From an uncultured Prevotella sp. (GTDB lineage Bacteria; Bacteroidota; Bacteroidia; Bacteroidales; Bacteroidaceae), in assembly GCA_947304695.1 (NCBI GenBank), contig CAMZBS010000026.1:1-24888 (forward strand): a stretch of DNA of 24,888 bases. Reading direction: 5' to 3'. A program made the position numbers and the translations under genes. This document shows, piece after piece, positions 16,687-23,924 of this stretch. The first letter of the stretch is position 1, and the number at the start of each line of letters is the position of its first letter. The notes beneath the pieces were generated by a model. That model did not search any database. It saw nothing but the letters and a program-made list of their open reading frames with translations, and had not been told where the DNA came from.

Positions 16687-17011
16687 GTTCTCCGACCGAA
16701 GCTCACTTATGGGTGGGATTTGAGGGACGAGAACCTATATATAGGGAAAAGCGTTATCTGACGCTTTGTGCTTGACAGCTGGAATCTGGCAGTTCCTAAC
16801 TGATAGTCAAGAGCAAGGCAACAATGACGCTCATGGGTATGTAATATCCGTATATTGCCCAACGCTCAGAGCTATTATCGGCTCTCGTTGCGTTTGGTGA
16901 TTCGGCATTTACATATAGGCGTGGGCTTCGGCGTTGCTCGTTCAACAATCAGGGCGATGCCAGAGCCTCAACACGTGGGACGAGTAACAGGTAGACTCCC
17001 ACGCTTCTTTT
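16687..17011 (+). ncRNA. Structured non-coding RNA of about 325 nt (possible Bacteroidales-1/6S-like)
   Basis: No convincing reading frame covers this stretch, but it is packed with helices. GTTCTC 16687-16692 pairs with GAGAAC 16729-16734 (inner CTCA/TGAG). AAAGCGT 16748-16754 pairs with ACGCTTT 16761-16767. TTGAC 16772-16776 pairs with GTCAA 16806-16810. AACGC/GCGTT (16861-16865/16890-16894) encloses AGAGC/GCTCT (16868-16872/16881-16885). The 3' domain is closed by GCGTGGG 16919-16925 and CCCACGC 16998-17004, with a long inner hairpin (16924-16967), and is followed by TTCTTTTTTT. A -7 promoter before it and a T tract after it mark an independent transcript. That architecture resembles Bacteroidales-1 RNAs, but the family is a guess. 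RNase P, tmRNA and SRP signatures are absent. Confidence 0.7.
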
Positions 17012-17097
17012 TTGTATATCAGCCACATGATACTAATTTAATGTCATGAAAGGGAAGTCACATGAGTATTATTGAAGTACAATGAAAGATCTTCCAG

Positions 17098-17793
17098 ATG
17101 TTACAGGTAAAGAAAAAAAGGACAAATACATGGCTTATTACTGTCCCGAAATCGATTTGGAGTGGTAACCTCGCAGGCATCATATCAGCTAAAGACGGAT
17201 CTGGGTGGGATAGCATCATGGTAGAGGGACAGTATGCCGATACCGTCATCACCTTTAATGAATTAGGTACACATAAAAGTTATCCACTAAAATATAACAT
17301 CGGGGGGAAGTATTATTCAACAAAAATAGTGTTTACTTACCTTCCCATTATACATCTTTACGGTGACTTTGATTATGACTATCATAATGCAAGGGTATAT
17401 CTATCCACACCCAACGGAGAATATAAAGAAATGTTTGCAGACATAAAATGGAGAGGTGGGACTACAAATACGCCAGATAAACACAAACGCAACTATAAAT
17501 TGAAATTTGTTGATGAGAACGGAAATATAAAGAACCAGTCTTTTTTCTCATTACGGAAGGACAACGTGTGGATTCTTGATGCAGGGCAGGTTGATATGTT
17601 CCGCCTACGCAACCTTATTACAGAGGGAAAAAATACATTATCCCTAAATTCCGCAACTAATGGTATTGGAGGCTAAATATTCCTGCCTGTCAATCCGTTT
17701 GGCAATTATTCTGCCATTAATGGTGCCCCCGCTCAGCGTCTGGTGAAACATTATCTGAAAACTGCTATTTTTTTATCACAGATTTTTTTATAA
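17098..17793 (+). pseudogene. Decayed CotH-kinase-like protein fragment
   Basis: The open part (17098-17676) gives 192 residues without a signal peptide. Residues about 120-170 carry a CotH-like signature: DIKWRGGTTNTPDKHKRNYK, then SFFSLRKDNVWILDAGQVDM and FRLRN. CotH proteins normally continue for several hundred residues with the catalytic kinase-like part, which is missing here. After RLRN the sequence turns into an unrelated stretch, meets TAA at 17674-17676, and stays open in the same frame for 38 more codons (IFLPVNPFGNYSAINGAPAQ and onward) to TAA 17791. Base composition is markedly more AT-rich than in the neighbours. This looks like a deletion/fusion remnant; a short real ORF cannot be excluded. 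Confidence 0.6.
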
Positions 17794-17823
17794 AAAATGG
17801 CAAAGACTACATAAATACGCTGA

Positions 17824-17953
17824 AAAGCCTTTATATAAAGATGTTTTAGCTATGTAGTCAGACTACATAAGACTACATAAGACTACACTATCACAAGACT
17901 ATTCGACTGATTATTTGAGAAAAATGCTTGAAATGCTTTTAAATAAAGGCTTT
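17824..17953. repeat. 11-bp perfect inverted repeat pair
   Basis: AAAGCCTTTAT at 17824-17834 is the exact reverse complement of ATAAAGGCTTT at 17943-17953. The second arm sits 7 nt before the 22-bp repeat array; the first lies just outside the left 27-bp inverted repeat. Two copies of AAATGCTT (17922-17929, 17931-17938) lie between. Confidence 0.6.
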
Positions 17954-18108
17954 CTACTATTTGTATTTAGGCTGTATACAACTTGTATTTACAAAGAATA
18001 CAAGATGTATTTAGCTAATATACAAATTGTATACAACATGAATACAAGATATAGACAGCTAAAATCGACCCTTAACTGGTAATGTAGTCTTATGTAGTCA
18101 GACTACAT
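17852..18108. mobile_element. MITE-like element, 257 bp, with 27-bp near-perfect terminal inverted repeats
   Basis: The left end 17852-17878 and the reverse complement of the right end 18082-18108 agree at 26 of 27 bases. Each end consists of copies of the 8-mer GACTACAT spaced 10 bp apart in both orientations. The left end includes a palindrome (TATGTAGTC A GACTACATA, 17851-17869) and the array continues one more unit to about 17887. A further GACTACATAA lies at 17805-17814. The interior is AT-rich, encodes nothing and contains four 22-bp repeats. No clear target-site duplication was found and no transposase is present. It could be a non-autonomous transposon, a REP-type element or a protein-binding array. 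Confidence 0.55.
17961..18048. repeat. Iteron-like array of four 22-bp tandem repeats, each a dyad
   Basis: Units start at 17961, 17983, 18005 and 18027, an exact 22-bp period. Each reads TTGTAT-N9-ATACAA (the third has ATGTAT for the left arm) plus one spacer base. The two arms are inverse complements, so each unit is a potential dimer-binding site and consecutive sites fall on nearly the same DNA face. Confidence 0.8.
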
Positions 18109-18166
18109 TCTTAAAATGCCAATAAAATTATATTCTCATTTCCTTCGCTTAATCGAAATTTTACAC

Positions 18167-18174
18167 TATCTTTG
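18167..18174 (+). promoter_or_regulatory. Promoter -7 element of the nucleoside hydrolase gene
   Basis: TATCTTTG matches TAnnTTTG and lies 25 nt before ATG 18200. TTCG at 18144-18147 sits at the -33 distance (19 bp) as a near match to TTTG. The right end of the repeat element ends 35 bp upstream of this -33. Confidence 0.75.
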
Positions 18175-18199
18175 CAGCAAGTTTGAAGAACGAACACGT

Positions 18200-19255
18200 A
18201 TGAAGGAAAAGTTTTTATATTTGATGATGGGCATCGTGATGGTATTCGGCGCAAGCATGCTGACAGCTTGTAGTAACGACGACAACGAGGACGGACCGGA
18301 CACCCCAGGGTATAAGGGAAAACCGCTGGTGATACTGGACACGGACTTAGGATCGTCTACGGACGACCTGTTTTCGCTGGAGATGCTGTGCCGCTATCAC
18401 GAGCAGGGCCGGTGTAAGCTGCTGGGCGTGGTGGTGGACCGCGAGGGCGAGGACTGTGCGGCATGTGCGGACGTGGTGGATACGTACTTCGGACATGGCG
18501 ATGTGCCCATCGGACTGGTGCACAACGGCATCAAGGACCCGAAGGTATGGATAGACTACAGGGCGATGCCGACATACACAAAGGAGGACGGCACACTGAT
18601 GTTTGCACACAGCATCAACGACTACTCGACACTGACGGACGGATGGCAGCTGTACCGACGACTGCTGGCGGAACAGCCGGACCACTCGGTGAGTATCTGC
18701 TCGATAGGCTTCGTAACATGTCTGGCACAGTTGCTGGAGTCGAAGGGCGACACGTATTCGCCACTGACGGGCGTGGAACTGGTGCGCAAGAAGGTGAAAT
18801 GCATCTACGTGATGGGGGGCGTGTTCGGGGAGTCCGTGGATCCGGATTATAACTTCAGTCAGGACATCGAGTTATCAAAGACGTTCTTCAACCTGTGGCC
18901 GAAGGATGTGGACGTCATCTTCTCACCAGAAGAGGTGGGCTACAACATAGAGTATACGCCGGAACAGGTGATAGCGGACATTTCGTGGACGGACGTGCAC
19001 CCCCTGAAGCAGGTGTATATGAAATGCGACTGCAATACTGGACAGAAGATGTGGGACCCGCTGGCGGTGATCAATGCCGTGGAAGGCGACGGACTCTTCA
19101 GACTCTCGGAGCGTGGCTTCGTAACACTGACGGACAAGGCGGAGACCATTTTCCACCCCGATGCTACGGGCAACTGCCGGTATCAGTATCCTGGCAACGC
19201 GACGTGGAATGCCGACATGCTGGAGAAAATCCGCCAGATGAACAAAATACACTAA
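18200..19255 (+). CDS. Nucleoside hydrolase family lipoprotein
   Basis: 351 residues from ATG 18200, placed by the promoter at 18167. The signal peptide ends in a classic lipobox, MLTAC, with lipidation at Cys24. The mature protein begins with a Ca-binding Asp cluster of the inosine-uridine hydrolase fold, VILDTDLGSSTDDLFSLEML (Asp47, Asp49, Asp55, Asp56); the distal Asp is in KMWDPLAVINAVEG (Asp286). Middle elements such as KCIYVMGGVFGES and FNLWPKDVDVIFSPEEVG also fit. The family hydrolyses the N-glycosidic bond of ribonucleosides to base plus ribose. As an envelope lipoprotein it would act outside the cytoplasm, possibly scavenging nucleosides. The DTDLGSSTDD loop is longer than the textbook DTDxGxDD, so substrate choice may differ. 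Confidence 0.88.
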   Translation: MKEKFLYLMMGIVMVFGASMLTACSNDDNEDGPDTPGYKGKPLVILDTDLGSSTDDLFSLEMLCRYHEQGRCKLLGVVVDREGEDCAACADVVDTYFGHGDVPIGLVHNGIKDPKVWIDYRAMPTYTKEDGTLMFAHSINDYSTLTDGWQLYRRLLAEQPDHSVSICSIGFVTCLAQLLESKGDTYSPLTGVELVRKKVKCIYVMGGVFGESVDPDYNFSQDIELSKTFFNLWPKDVDVIFSPEEVGYNIEYTPEQVIADISWTDVHPLKQVYMKCDCNTGQKMWDPLAVINAVEGDGLFRLSERGFVTLTDKAETIFHPDATGNCRYQYPGNATWNADMLEKIRQMNKIH

Positions 19256-19308
19256 AGACGGCAGACGGATGACCGTTGAGGTTAAACAGCAATGACAAAA
19301 AGAACAGG

Positions 19309-19812
19309 TCAGTAAGTATCCAGATTCTTTTTCAACTGCTCGCGCAGTCTGGCCTTCCTGCTCTTGAGCCACTTCTTCGGTATGAGGTATTTCACTAGGC
19401 CAAAGAGGTTGCCGTTGGGATTGGCCTGCATGAGCTGGGCATCTTCCTTGCTGAGGCGCAGGCTGCGGTTCAGACGCTCTATCTTCTCATCGCCGGGACC
19501 TACACCGAAGACCACCAACTCGCTGATGTTAAGCGACGTGGGCACAAGGAAAACGGTATCCCGGCTCAGCTCGCTGAGCTTCACCAAACGACTCTCGTAG
19601 CTCATGTGGGAGAGGAACAGCAGCTTGCAGGTGTCGGGAACCTCGAAATGACCAGTAGAGTCGCTTACACAGACACCGCCGTTCATCGTGACACTGACAT
19701 CGGCAACGGGGGTCAGCCGGTCAATATCAACGGCAACGAGTCTGCGCTGTGCTGTCATGCTGAGACAACACACCAGAAGCAAAATGCCCAAGAGTGTGCG
19801 TTTGGCTTTCAT
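19309..19812 (-). CDS. Small secreted protein with a carboxypeptidase-regulatory-like domain
   Basis: 167 residues from ATG 19812, which begins the signal peptide MKAKRTLLGILLLVCCLSMT. The mature N-terminus (RRLVAVDIDRLTPVADVSVT, then GVCVSDSTGHFEVPD and LLFLSHMSYESRLVKL) has the beta-sandwich pattern of the CarboxypepD_reg/TonB-plug-associated fold, with the usual 'Y' strand and DTVFLVP. The C-terminal third is basic and helical (NLFGLVKYLIPKKWLKSRKA). Many Bacteroidetes envelope proteins share this architecture; the specific role is unknown. It faces the nucleoside hydrolase gene convergently and has its own promoter remarkably close to the start codon. Upstream in-frame Met codons exist but would lie upstream of that promoter. 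Confidence 0.82.
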   Translation of the reverse strand: MKAKRTLLGILLLVCCLSMTAQRRLVAVDIDRLTPVADVSVTMNGGVCVSDSTGHFEVPDTCKLLFLSHMSYESRLVKLSELSRDTVFLVPTSLNISELVVFGVGPGDEKIERLNRSLRLSKEDAQLMQANPNGNLFGLVKYLIPKKWLKSRKARLREQLKKNLDTY

Positions 19813-19817
19813 GCGTG

Positions 19818-19848
19818 CAAAAGTAGACATTTGCTGCCATACAGCCAA
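19818..19848 (-). promoter_or_regulatory. Promoter nearly abutting the start codon of the 19812 gene
   Basis: On the minus strand TACTTTTG (19825-19818) matches TAnnTTTG, with TTGG (19848-19845) 19 bp upstream as an approximate -33. Only five bases separate the -7 element from ATG 19812, so the mRNA would have almost no leader. Confidence 0.65.
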
Positions 19849-19895
19849 CTCTTTTACGTTTCTTTAAACAAAAGATGCGCTTGTTAAATGGTTTC

Positions 19896-19948
19896 CTTTG
19901 CCTGGCACCACCGCTTCCTCAATGGGAAAACGATGGTGCCAGACAAAG
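19896..19948. terminator. Hairpin downstream of the antiporter gene
   Basis: CTTTG-c-CTGGCACCA (19896-19909) pairs with TGGTGCCAG-a-CAAAG (19934-19948) around a loop of about 24 nt. It starts 10 nt after the antiporter stop on the minus strand. No strong T tract is seen on that side, so termination is likely but not certain. Confidence 0.6.
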
Positions 19949-19957
19949 AAAAGTACA

Positions 19958-21286
19958 TCAGAACAACAGCTTCTCTACCCAGTAGCAACCGATACCGGCC
20001 AGATAGCCAACGAAGACAATCCAGGTGATGCGCTTGAGATACCAGCCGAAGGTGATCTTCTCCAAACCCATGACCACGACACCGGCAGCACTACCAATGA
20101 TGAGCATGGAGCCGCCCACACCGGCACAGTAGGCCAGGAGCTGCCAGAAGATGCCGTCGACGGCCATAGCGCCTTCGGCTGCCACGGGATACATGCCCAT
20201 GCAACCGGCCACCAAAGGCACGTTGTCGACAACAGAAGAGAGCACGCCGATGATGCCGTTGACGAGATAATAGTTGCCCGAGAAGGCTTCGTTCAGGCCC
20301 TCGCCCAGGGCGCAGAGCACGCCGATTTCCTGCAGCACGGCCACGGCCATGAGGATGCCAAGGAAGAACATGATGGTGGAAAGGTCGATGCGGGACAGCA
20401 GGTCGCTGACGCGCTTGGCCATCGTGTCGTCTTCCGACGTGTTGTAATGGAAAATCTCAGTGACCGTCCACAGCAGGCCCAGCACCAGGAGAATGCCCAT
20501 GAACGGCGGCAGATGGGTGATGGTCTTGAAGATGGGCACGAACACCAGTCCGCCAACGCCCAACCAGAAGATAATGTCGCGCTGCACCTTGGTGAACTGG
20601 CTCACGTCGGCCGCAGGCAGGTTCTGCTCCTTGTCGAACTTTCCCTTGAGCTGATACTGCAGGATGAAGGCGGGAATGAGCATCGAGACGAGCGAGGGGA
20701 TGAAGATTTCGGTAATGACGCCCTGCGTGGTGATGACGCCCTTGATCCACAGCATGATGGTGGTCACGTCGCCAATGGGCGAGAAAGCACCGCCCGAGTT
20801 GGCCGAGATGATGATGAGGGCGGCATAGATGAGCCGTTCCTCACGATCCTGCACTAGCTTGCGAAGCACCATAACCATGACAATCGACGTGGTCAGATTG
20901 TCGAGGATGGCCGAAAGGAAGAAGGTCATAAAGGCCACACGCCACATGAGCTTGCGCTTGGAGCGCGTCTTCATCGTGTCGCGCACAAAGTTGAAGCCGC
21001 CATTGGAATCGACAATCTCCACAATGGTCATGGCACCCATGAGGAAGAACAGCGTGCCTGCGGCATCGCCCAGGTGATGCTCAATCACCTCGCTGATGTG
21101 ATGAACCACGCTGTCGGCAGCCACAGCCGGATAGAAATCGGCAGGAGCCACCATCAGAAGCGTCCAGCAACACACACACATGAGCAGCGCAATGGCTGCC
21201 TTGTTGACTTTCGTCACGCTCTCCAGGGCTATGCACAGATAGCCCGCCACGAAAGCGGTGACAATCAGAATTGTTAATGTTGACAT
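19958..21286 (-). CDS. nhaD: NhaD-type Na+/H+ antiporter
   Basis: 442 residues, an integral membrane protein with about a dozen TM helices. Features of the NhaD branch of the ion transporter superfamily include LMGAMTIVEIVDSNGGFNFV, then FFLSAILDNLTTSIVMVMVL with the polar DNLTT in a membrane helix, SANSGGAFSPIGDVTTIMLW, and in the second half SSVVDNVPLVAGCMGM followed by YCAGVGGSMLIIGSAAGVVV. The repeated DN(L/V) and GG(A/S) motifs are typical of the two inverted halves. It exchanges cytoplasmic Na+ (or Li+) for protons across the inner membrane, supporting salt and pH homeostasis. It is transcribed alone from a full-consensus promoter, divergently from the SGNH hydrolase gene. Confidence 0.92.
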   Translation of the reverse strand: MSTLTILIVTAFVAGYLCIALESVTKVNKAAIALLMCVCCWTLLMVAPADFYPAVAADSVVHHISEVIEHHLGDAAGTLFFLMGAMTIVEIVDSNGGFNFVRDTMKTRSKRKLMWRVAFMTFFLSAILDNLTTSIVMVMVLRKLVQDREERLIYAALIIISANSGGAFSPIGDVTTIMLWIKGVITTQGVITEIFIPSLVSMLIPAFILQYQLKGKFDKEQNLPAADVSQFTKVQRDIIFWLGVGGLVFVPIFKTITHLPPFMGILLVLGLLWTVTEIFHYNTSEDDTMAKRVSDLLSRIDLSTIMFFLGILMAVAVLQEIGVLCALGEGLNEAFSGNYYLVNGIIGVLSSVVDNVPLVAGCMGMYPVAAEGAMAVDGIFWQLLAYCAGVGGSMLIIGSAAGVVVMGLEKITFGWYLKRITWIVFVGYLAGIGCYWVEKLLF

Positions 21287-21320
21287 AACAGAATTAGAAT
21301 TAGTTTCTTCATTTTGCCTG

Positions 21321-21351
21321 CAAAGTTACACATAATCAGTACAATGACAAA
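21321..21351 (-). promoter_or_regulatory. nhaD promoter
   Basis: Minus strand TTTG (21351-21348), exactly 19 bp, TAACTTTG (21328-21321). The leader to ATG 21286 is about 30 nt. Confidence 0.85.
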
Positions 21352-21369
21352 AGAAAAGACGGGTCTTTT

Positions 21370-21400
21370 TTTGTTTTCTTCCCGACTTTTTGTACTTTTG
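21370..21400 (+). promoter_or_regulatory. SGNH hydrolase promoter
   Basis: TTTG (21370-21373), exactly 19 bp, TACTTTTG (21393-21400), leading to ATG 21432. It stands back to back with the nhaD promoter, the two -33 boxes being 18 bp apart, so one bound protein could affect both. Confidence 0.85.
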
Positions 21401-21431
21401 CACGCACTACCCAAACTAATCTCAGAAAAGA

Positions 21432-22244
21432 ATGATGAACAAGAAAACGATTTCCTTCCTGCTGCTCCTGCTCACAGCACTTCCCGTGGCAGCACAGACC
21501 ACCTTCACGCATCCCTGGCAGGGAAAGCGCGTGGCCTACTTCGGCGACTCAGTGACCGATCCGCGCAACAACGGCTCAAAGAAGAAGTACTGGGGATTCC
21601 TGAACGACTGGCTCCAGATTACGCCTTACGTCTACGGCGTGAGCGGACGCCAGTGGAACGACATTCCACGACAGACCGACAAGCTGAAGCAGGAGCACGG
21701 CAACGACTTCGACGCCATCCTGATTTTCTGCGGCACCAACGATTATAATAATGGTGTGCCCATCGGGCAGTGGTGGGACGAAAGGGTGGCCACGGTGGAA
21801 TACGGCCACGGCCAGCCCAAGCAGATGGTGACGCGCCGACAGCGCACGCCGTCGATGGATGCCACCACGTTCTGCGGCCGCATTAACATTGCCCTGGACT
21901 CGCTGAAGCGCACCTTTCCCACCAAGCAGATTGTGCTGCTCACCCCACTCCACCGTTCTGATTTCCATGCCAACGAGAAGAACTGGCAGTGCGACGAGTC
22001 GTACACCAACCAGTGTGGCGAGTATATCGACGCCTACGTGGAAGCCGTGAAGCAGGCTGGCAATGTGTGGGCAGTGCCCGTCATCGACTGGAACGCCTCG
22101 AGCGGTCTCTTCCCCCTGGTGAAGGAACACGGGCAATACTTCCACAACGCCACCACCGACCTGCTCCACCCCAACGACAGCGGCCATGAGCGCATGGCCC
22201 GCACGCTGATGATGCAGCTGCTCTGCCTGCCCTGCACGTTTTAG
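21432..22244 (+). CDS. Secreted SGNH/GDSL-family hydrolase
   Basis: 270 residues with signal peptide MMNKKTISFLLLLLTALPVA; ATG 21435 is an equally possible start. The SGNH catalytic blocks are present in order: block I YFGDSVTD (Ser40), block II VSGRQWNDI (Gly), block III CGTNDY (Asn103), block V DLLHPND (Asp243, His246). The family hydrolyses esters, often acetyl groups on polysaccharides. Inserted sequence between blocks III and V (IGQWWDERVATVEYGHGQPK onward) is longer than in minimal members. The protein is exported, probably to the periplasm or cell surface. The neighbouring rhamnose operon suggests, without proving, a role in de-esterifying a rhamnose-containing plant glycan. Confidence 0.87.
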   Translation: MMNKKTISFLLLLLTALPVAAQTTFTHPWQGKRVAYFGDSVTDPRNNGSKKKYWGFLNDWLQITPYVYGVSGRQWNDIPRQTDKLKQEHGNDFDAILIFCGTNDYNNGVPIGQWWDERVATVEYGHGQPKQMVTRRQRTPSMDATTFCGRINIALDSLKRTFPTKQIVLLTPLHRSDFHANEKNWQCDESYTNQCGEYIDAYVEAVKQAGNVWAVPVIDWNASSGLFPLVKEHGQYFHNATTDLLHPNDSGHERMARTLMMQLLCLPCTF

Positions 22245-22343
22245 CGCTGCGCGAGTGAGGAGTGATAAGTGAAAGAATCAGCGAAAATTCAAAATTCAAA
22301 TTTCAAAAATCAAATAGTTATGCCCCAACTTGTCTTTAATGAG

Positions 22344-22351
22344 TAATTTTG
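22344..22351 (+). promoter_or_regulatory. Promoter -7 element of the rhamnose operon
   Basis: TAATTTTG fits TAnnTTTG and leaves a leader of about 38 nt before ATG 22393. The -33 position is not TTTG, which would suit control by an activator. The 22245-22343 region upstream is AT-rich with short direct repeats (AAAATTC, AAATTTC) and shows no other clear site. Confidence 0.6.
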
Positions 22352-22392
22352 CAAGCACTTAAAACATTGCCAACTTTACTAAAACATTCAAT

Positions 22393-23913
22393 ATGGAAGA
22401 CAAGAAGTGTTTCTTTGCTGTCGACTTGGGTGCTACCAGCGGCAGAACCATCATCGGCAGCATCGCCAACGGACGTCTCGAACTGGAAGAGGTGACTCGC
22501 TTCCCCAATAACCTCATTGAGCAGGGAGAGCACTACTACTGGGACATCTACGCACTCTACTTTGAAATTATCCGTGGTCTGAAAGAGGTGGCACAGCGCG
22601 GACTGGAGATTACCTCTATCGGCATCGACACCTGGGGCGTGGACTTCGTGTTCATTGGCGACGACGGCGCTATATTAAGGAATCCGCGCGCGTATCGCGA
22701 TCCTATTACTTTCAATGCCATGGACGACTACCTGCAGCACGTCGTTTCCAAGCGTGAGGTCTACGACATCACCGGCATACAGTTCCTGAACTTCAACAGC
22801 ATCTTCCAGCTCTACGCCATGAAGCGCGAGGGCAACGCTGCCTTCCGCAACGCACAGAAGATTCTGTTCGTGCCCGATGCCCTGTCGTGGATGCTCACGG
22901 GCAATGAGGTGTGCGAATATACCATTGCATCGACCTCACAGCTTCTTGATCCCCGCACCAAGCAGCTCGACGAGCGCCTGCTCAGTTCGCTGGGTCTCAC
23001 CCGCTCGAAGTTCGGACGCATGGTGCAGCCAGGCACCGTCATTGGCGTGCTCACCGACGAGGTGCAGCGTCTCACAGGACTGGGCCAAGTGCCTGTCATA
23101 GCCGTAGCTGGCCACGACACGGGCAGTGCTGTGGCTGCCGTGCCTGCCAAGGACGAGAAGTTTGCCTATCTATCGAGCGGCACATGGAGCCTCATGGGTA
23201 TCGAGACAAAGGATGCCATCATCAGCGACCTGAGCTACGAGCGCAACTTCACCAACGAGGGCGGCATCGAGGGGACGACCCGTTTCCTGAAGAACATCTG
23301 CGGCATGTGGCTCTACGAGCGCTGCCGACTGGAGTGGCCCGAGGAGGTGCGCTGTCTCAGCCATCCCGAACTACAGGGACAGGCCATGCAGGTGGAGCCG
23401 TTCCGCTCGCTCATCAACCCCGACGACCCCATGTTTGCCGCACCAGCCTCGATGATTCAGGCCATTCAGCAGTACTGCCGCGAGACCAACCAGTATGTGC
23501 CGCAGACACCGGCCGAGATTTGCCGTTGCATCTTCGACTCGCTGGCCCTGCGCTACCGCCAGGTGTTCCAGTGGATGCAGGAGTTTGCCCCCTTCCGTCT
23601 CGACGTACTCCACATCATCGGCGGCGGATCGCTCAACAAGTACCTCAACCAGTTCACCGCCAACTCTACGGGTGCCACCGTGCTGGCCGGACCGCAGGAA
23701 TGTACCGCCATTGGTAACATCATGCTGCAGGCCAAGGCAGCCCGAATGGTGAAGGACATCTGGGAGATGCGCGAGATCATTGCCAACTCAACAGAGATGG
23801 TGAAGTATGAGCCGCAGGACAAGGCTACCTGGGACATGGCCTTCGACCGCTACCTGAGCATTGTCAACGGAGTAGTCAAAAACAAGGAGGCAGCCGAGAA
23901 AATATTCAAATAA
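22393..23913 (+). CDS. rhaB: Rhamnulokinase
   Basis: 506 residues, cytoplasmic FGGY-family sugar kinase. The phosphate-binding N-terminus is FFAVDLGATSGRTIIGSI; ITSIGIDTWGVDFVFIGDDG and NPRAYRDPIT follow as expected for rhamnulokinase. The catalytic base lies in AVAGHDTGSAVAAVP (Asp242). The second ATPase half carries YLSSGTWSLMGIE and the adenosine motif HIIGGGSLNKYLNQFTANST. The enzyme phosphorylates L-rhamnulose at C1 after RhaA isomerises L-rhamnose. Length and motifs are normal for the family. It is the first gene of the rhamnose operon, with the next gene 11 nt downstream. Confidence 0.95.
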   Translation: MEDKKCFFAVDLGATSGRTIIGSIANGRLELEEVTRFPNNLIEQGEHYYWDIYALYFEIIRGLKEVAQRGLEITSIGIDTWGVDFVFIGDDGAILRNPRAYRDPITFNAMDDYLQHVVSKREVYDITGIQFLNFNSIFQLYAMKREGNAAFRNAQKILFVPDALSWMLTGNEVCEYTIASTSQLLDPRTKQLDERLLSSLGLTRSKFGRMVQPGTVIGVLTDEVQRLTGLGQVPVIAVAGHDTGSAVAAVPAKDEKFAYLSSGTWSLMGIETKDAIISDLSYERNFTNEGGIEGTTRFLKNICGMWLYERCRLEWPEEVRCLSHPELQGQAMQVEPFRSLINPDDPMFAAPASMIQAIQQYCRETNQYVPQTPAEICRCIFDSLALRYRQVFQWMQEFAPFRLDVLHIIGGGSLNKYLNQFTANSTGATVLAGPQECTAIGNIMLQAKAARMVKDIWEMREIIANSTEMVKYEPQDKATWDMAFDRYLSIVNGVVKNKEAAEKIFK

Positions 23914-23924
23914 AAACAGACAAG

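Noticed and set aside
16687..17011. RNase P RNA, tmRNA or SRP RNA
   Set aside because: The conserved P4 sequences of RNase P, the CCA-ending tRNA-like end of tmRNA and the GGAA tetraloop region of SRP RNA were not found.
17082..17168. 28-codon frame MKDLPDVTGKEKKDKYMAYY and onward, overlapping the CotH-like fragment
   Set aside because: Short, no recognisable family, and overlaps the better-supported frame; it may be a scrap of another gene but cannot be supported.
17961..18048. CRISPR array
   Set aside because: Units are contiguous 22-bp repeats with no unique spacers and no cas genes; they are dyad iterons.
19898..20857. Open frame of 319 codons opposite the antiporter gene
   Set aside because: His/Asp/Glu-rich shadow of a membrane protein read backwards; nhaD motifs are unmistakable on the minus strand.
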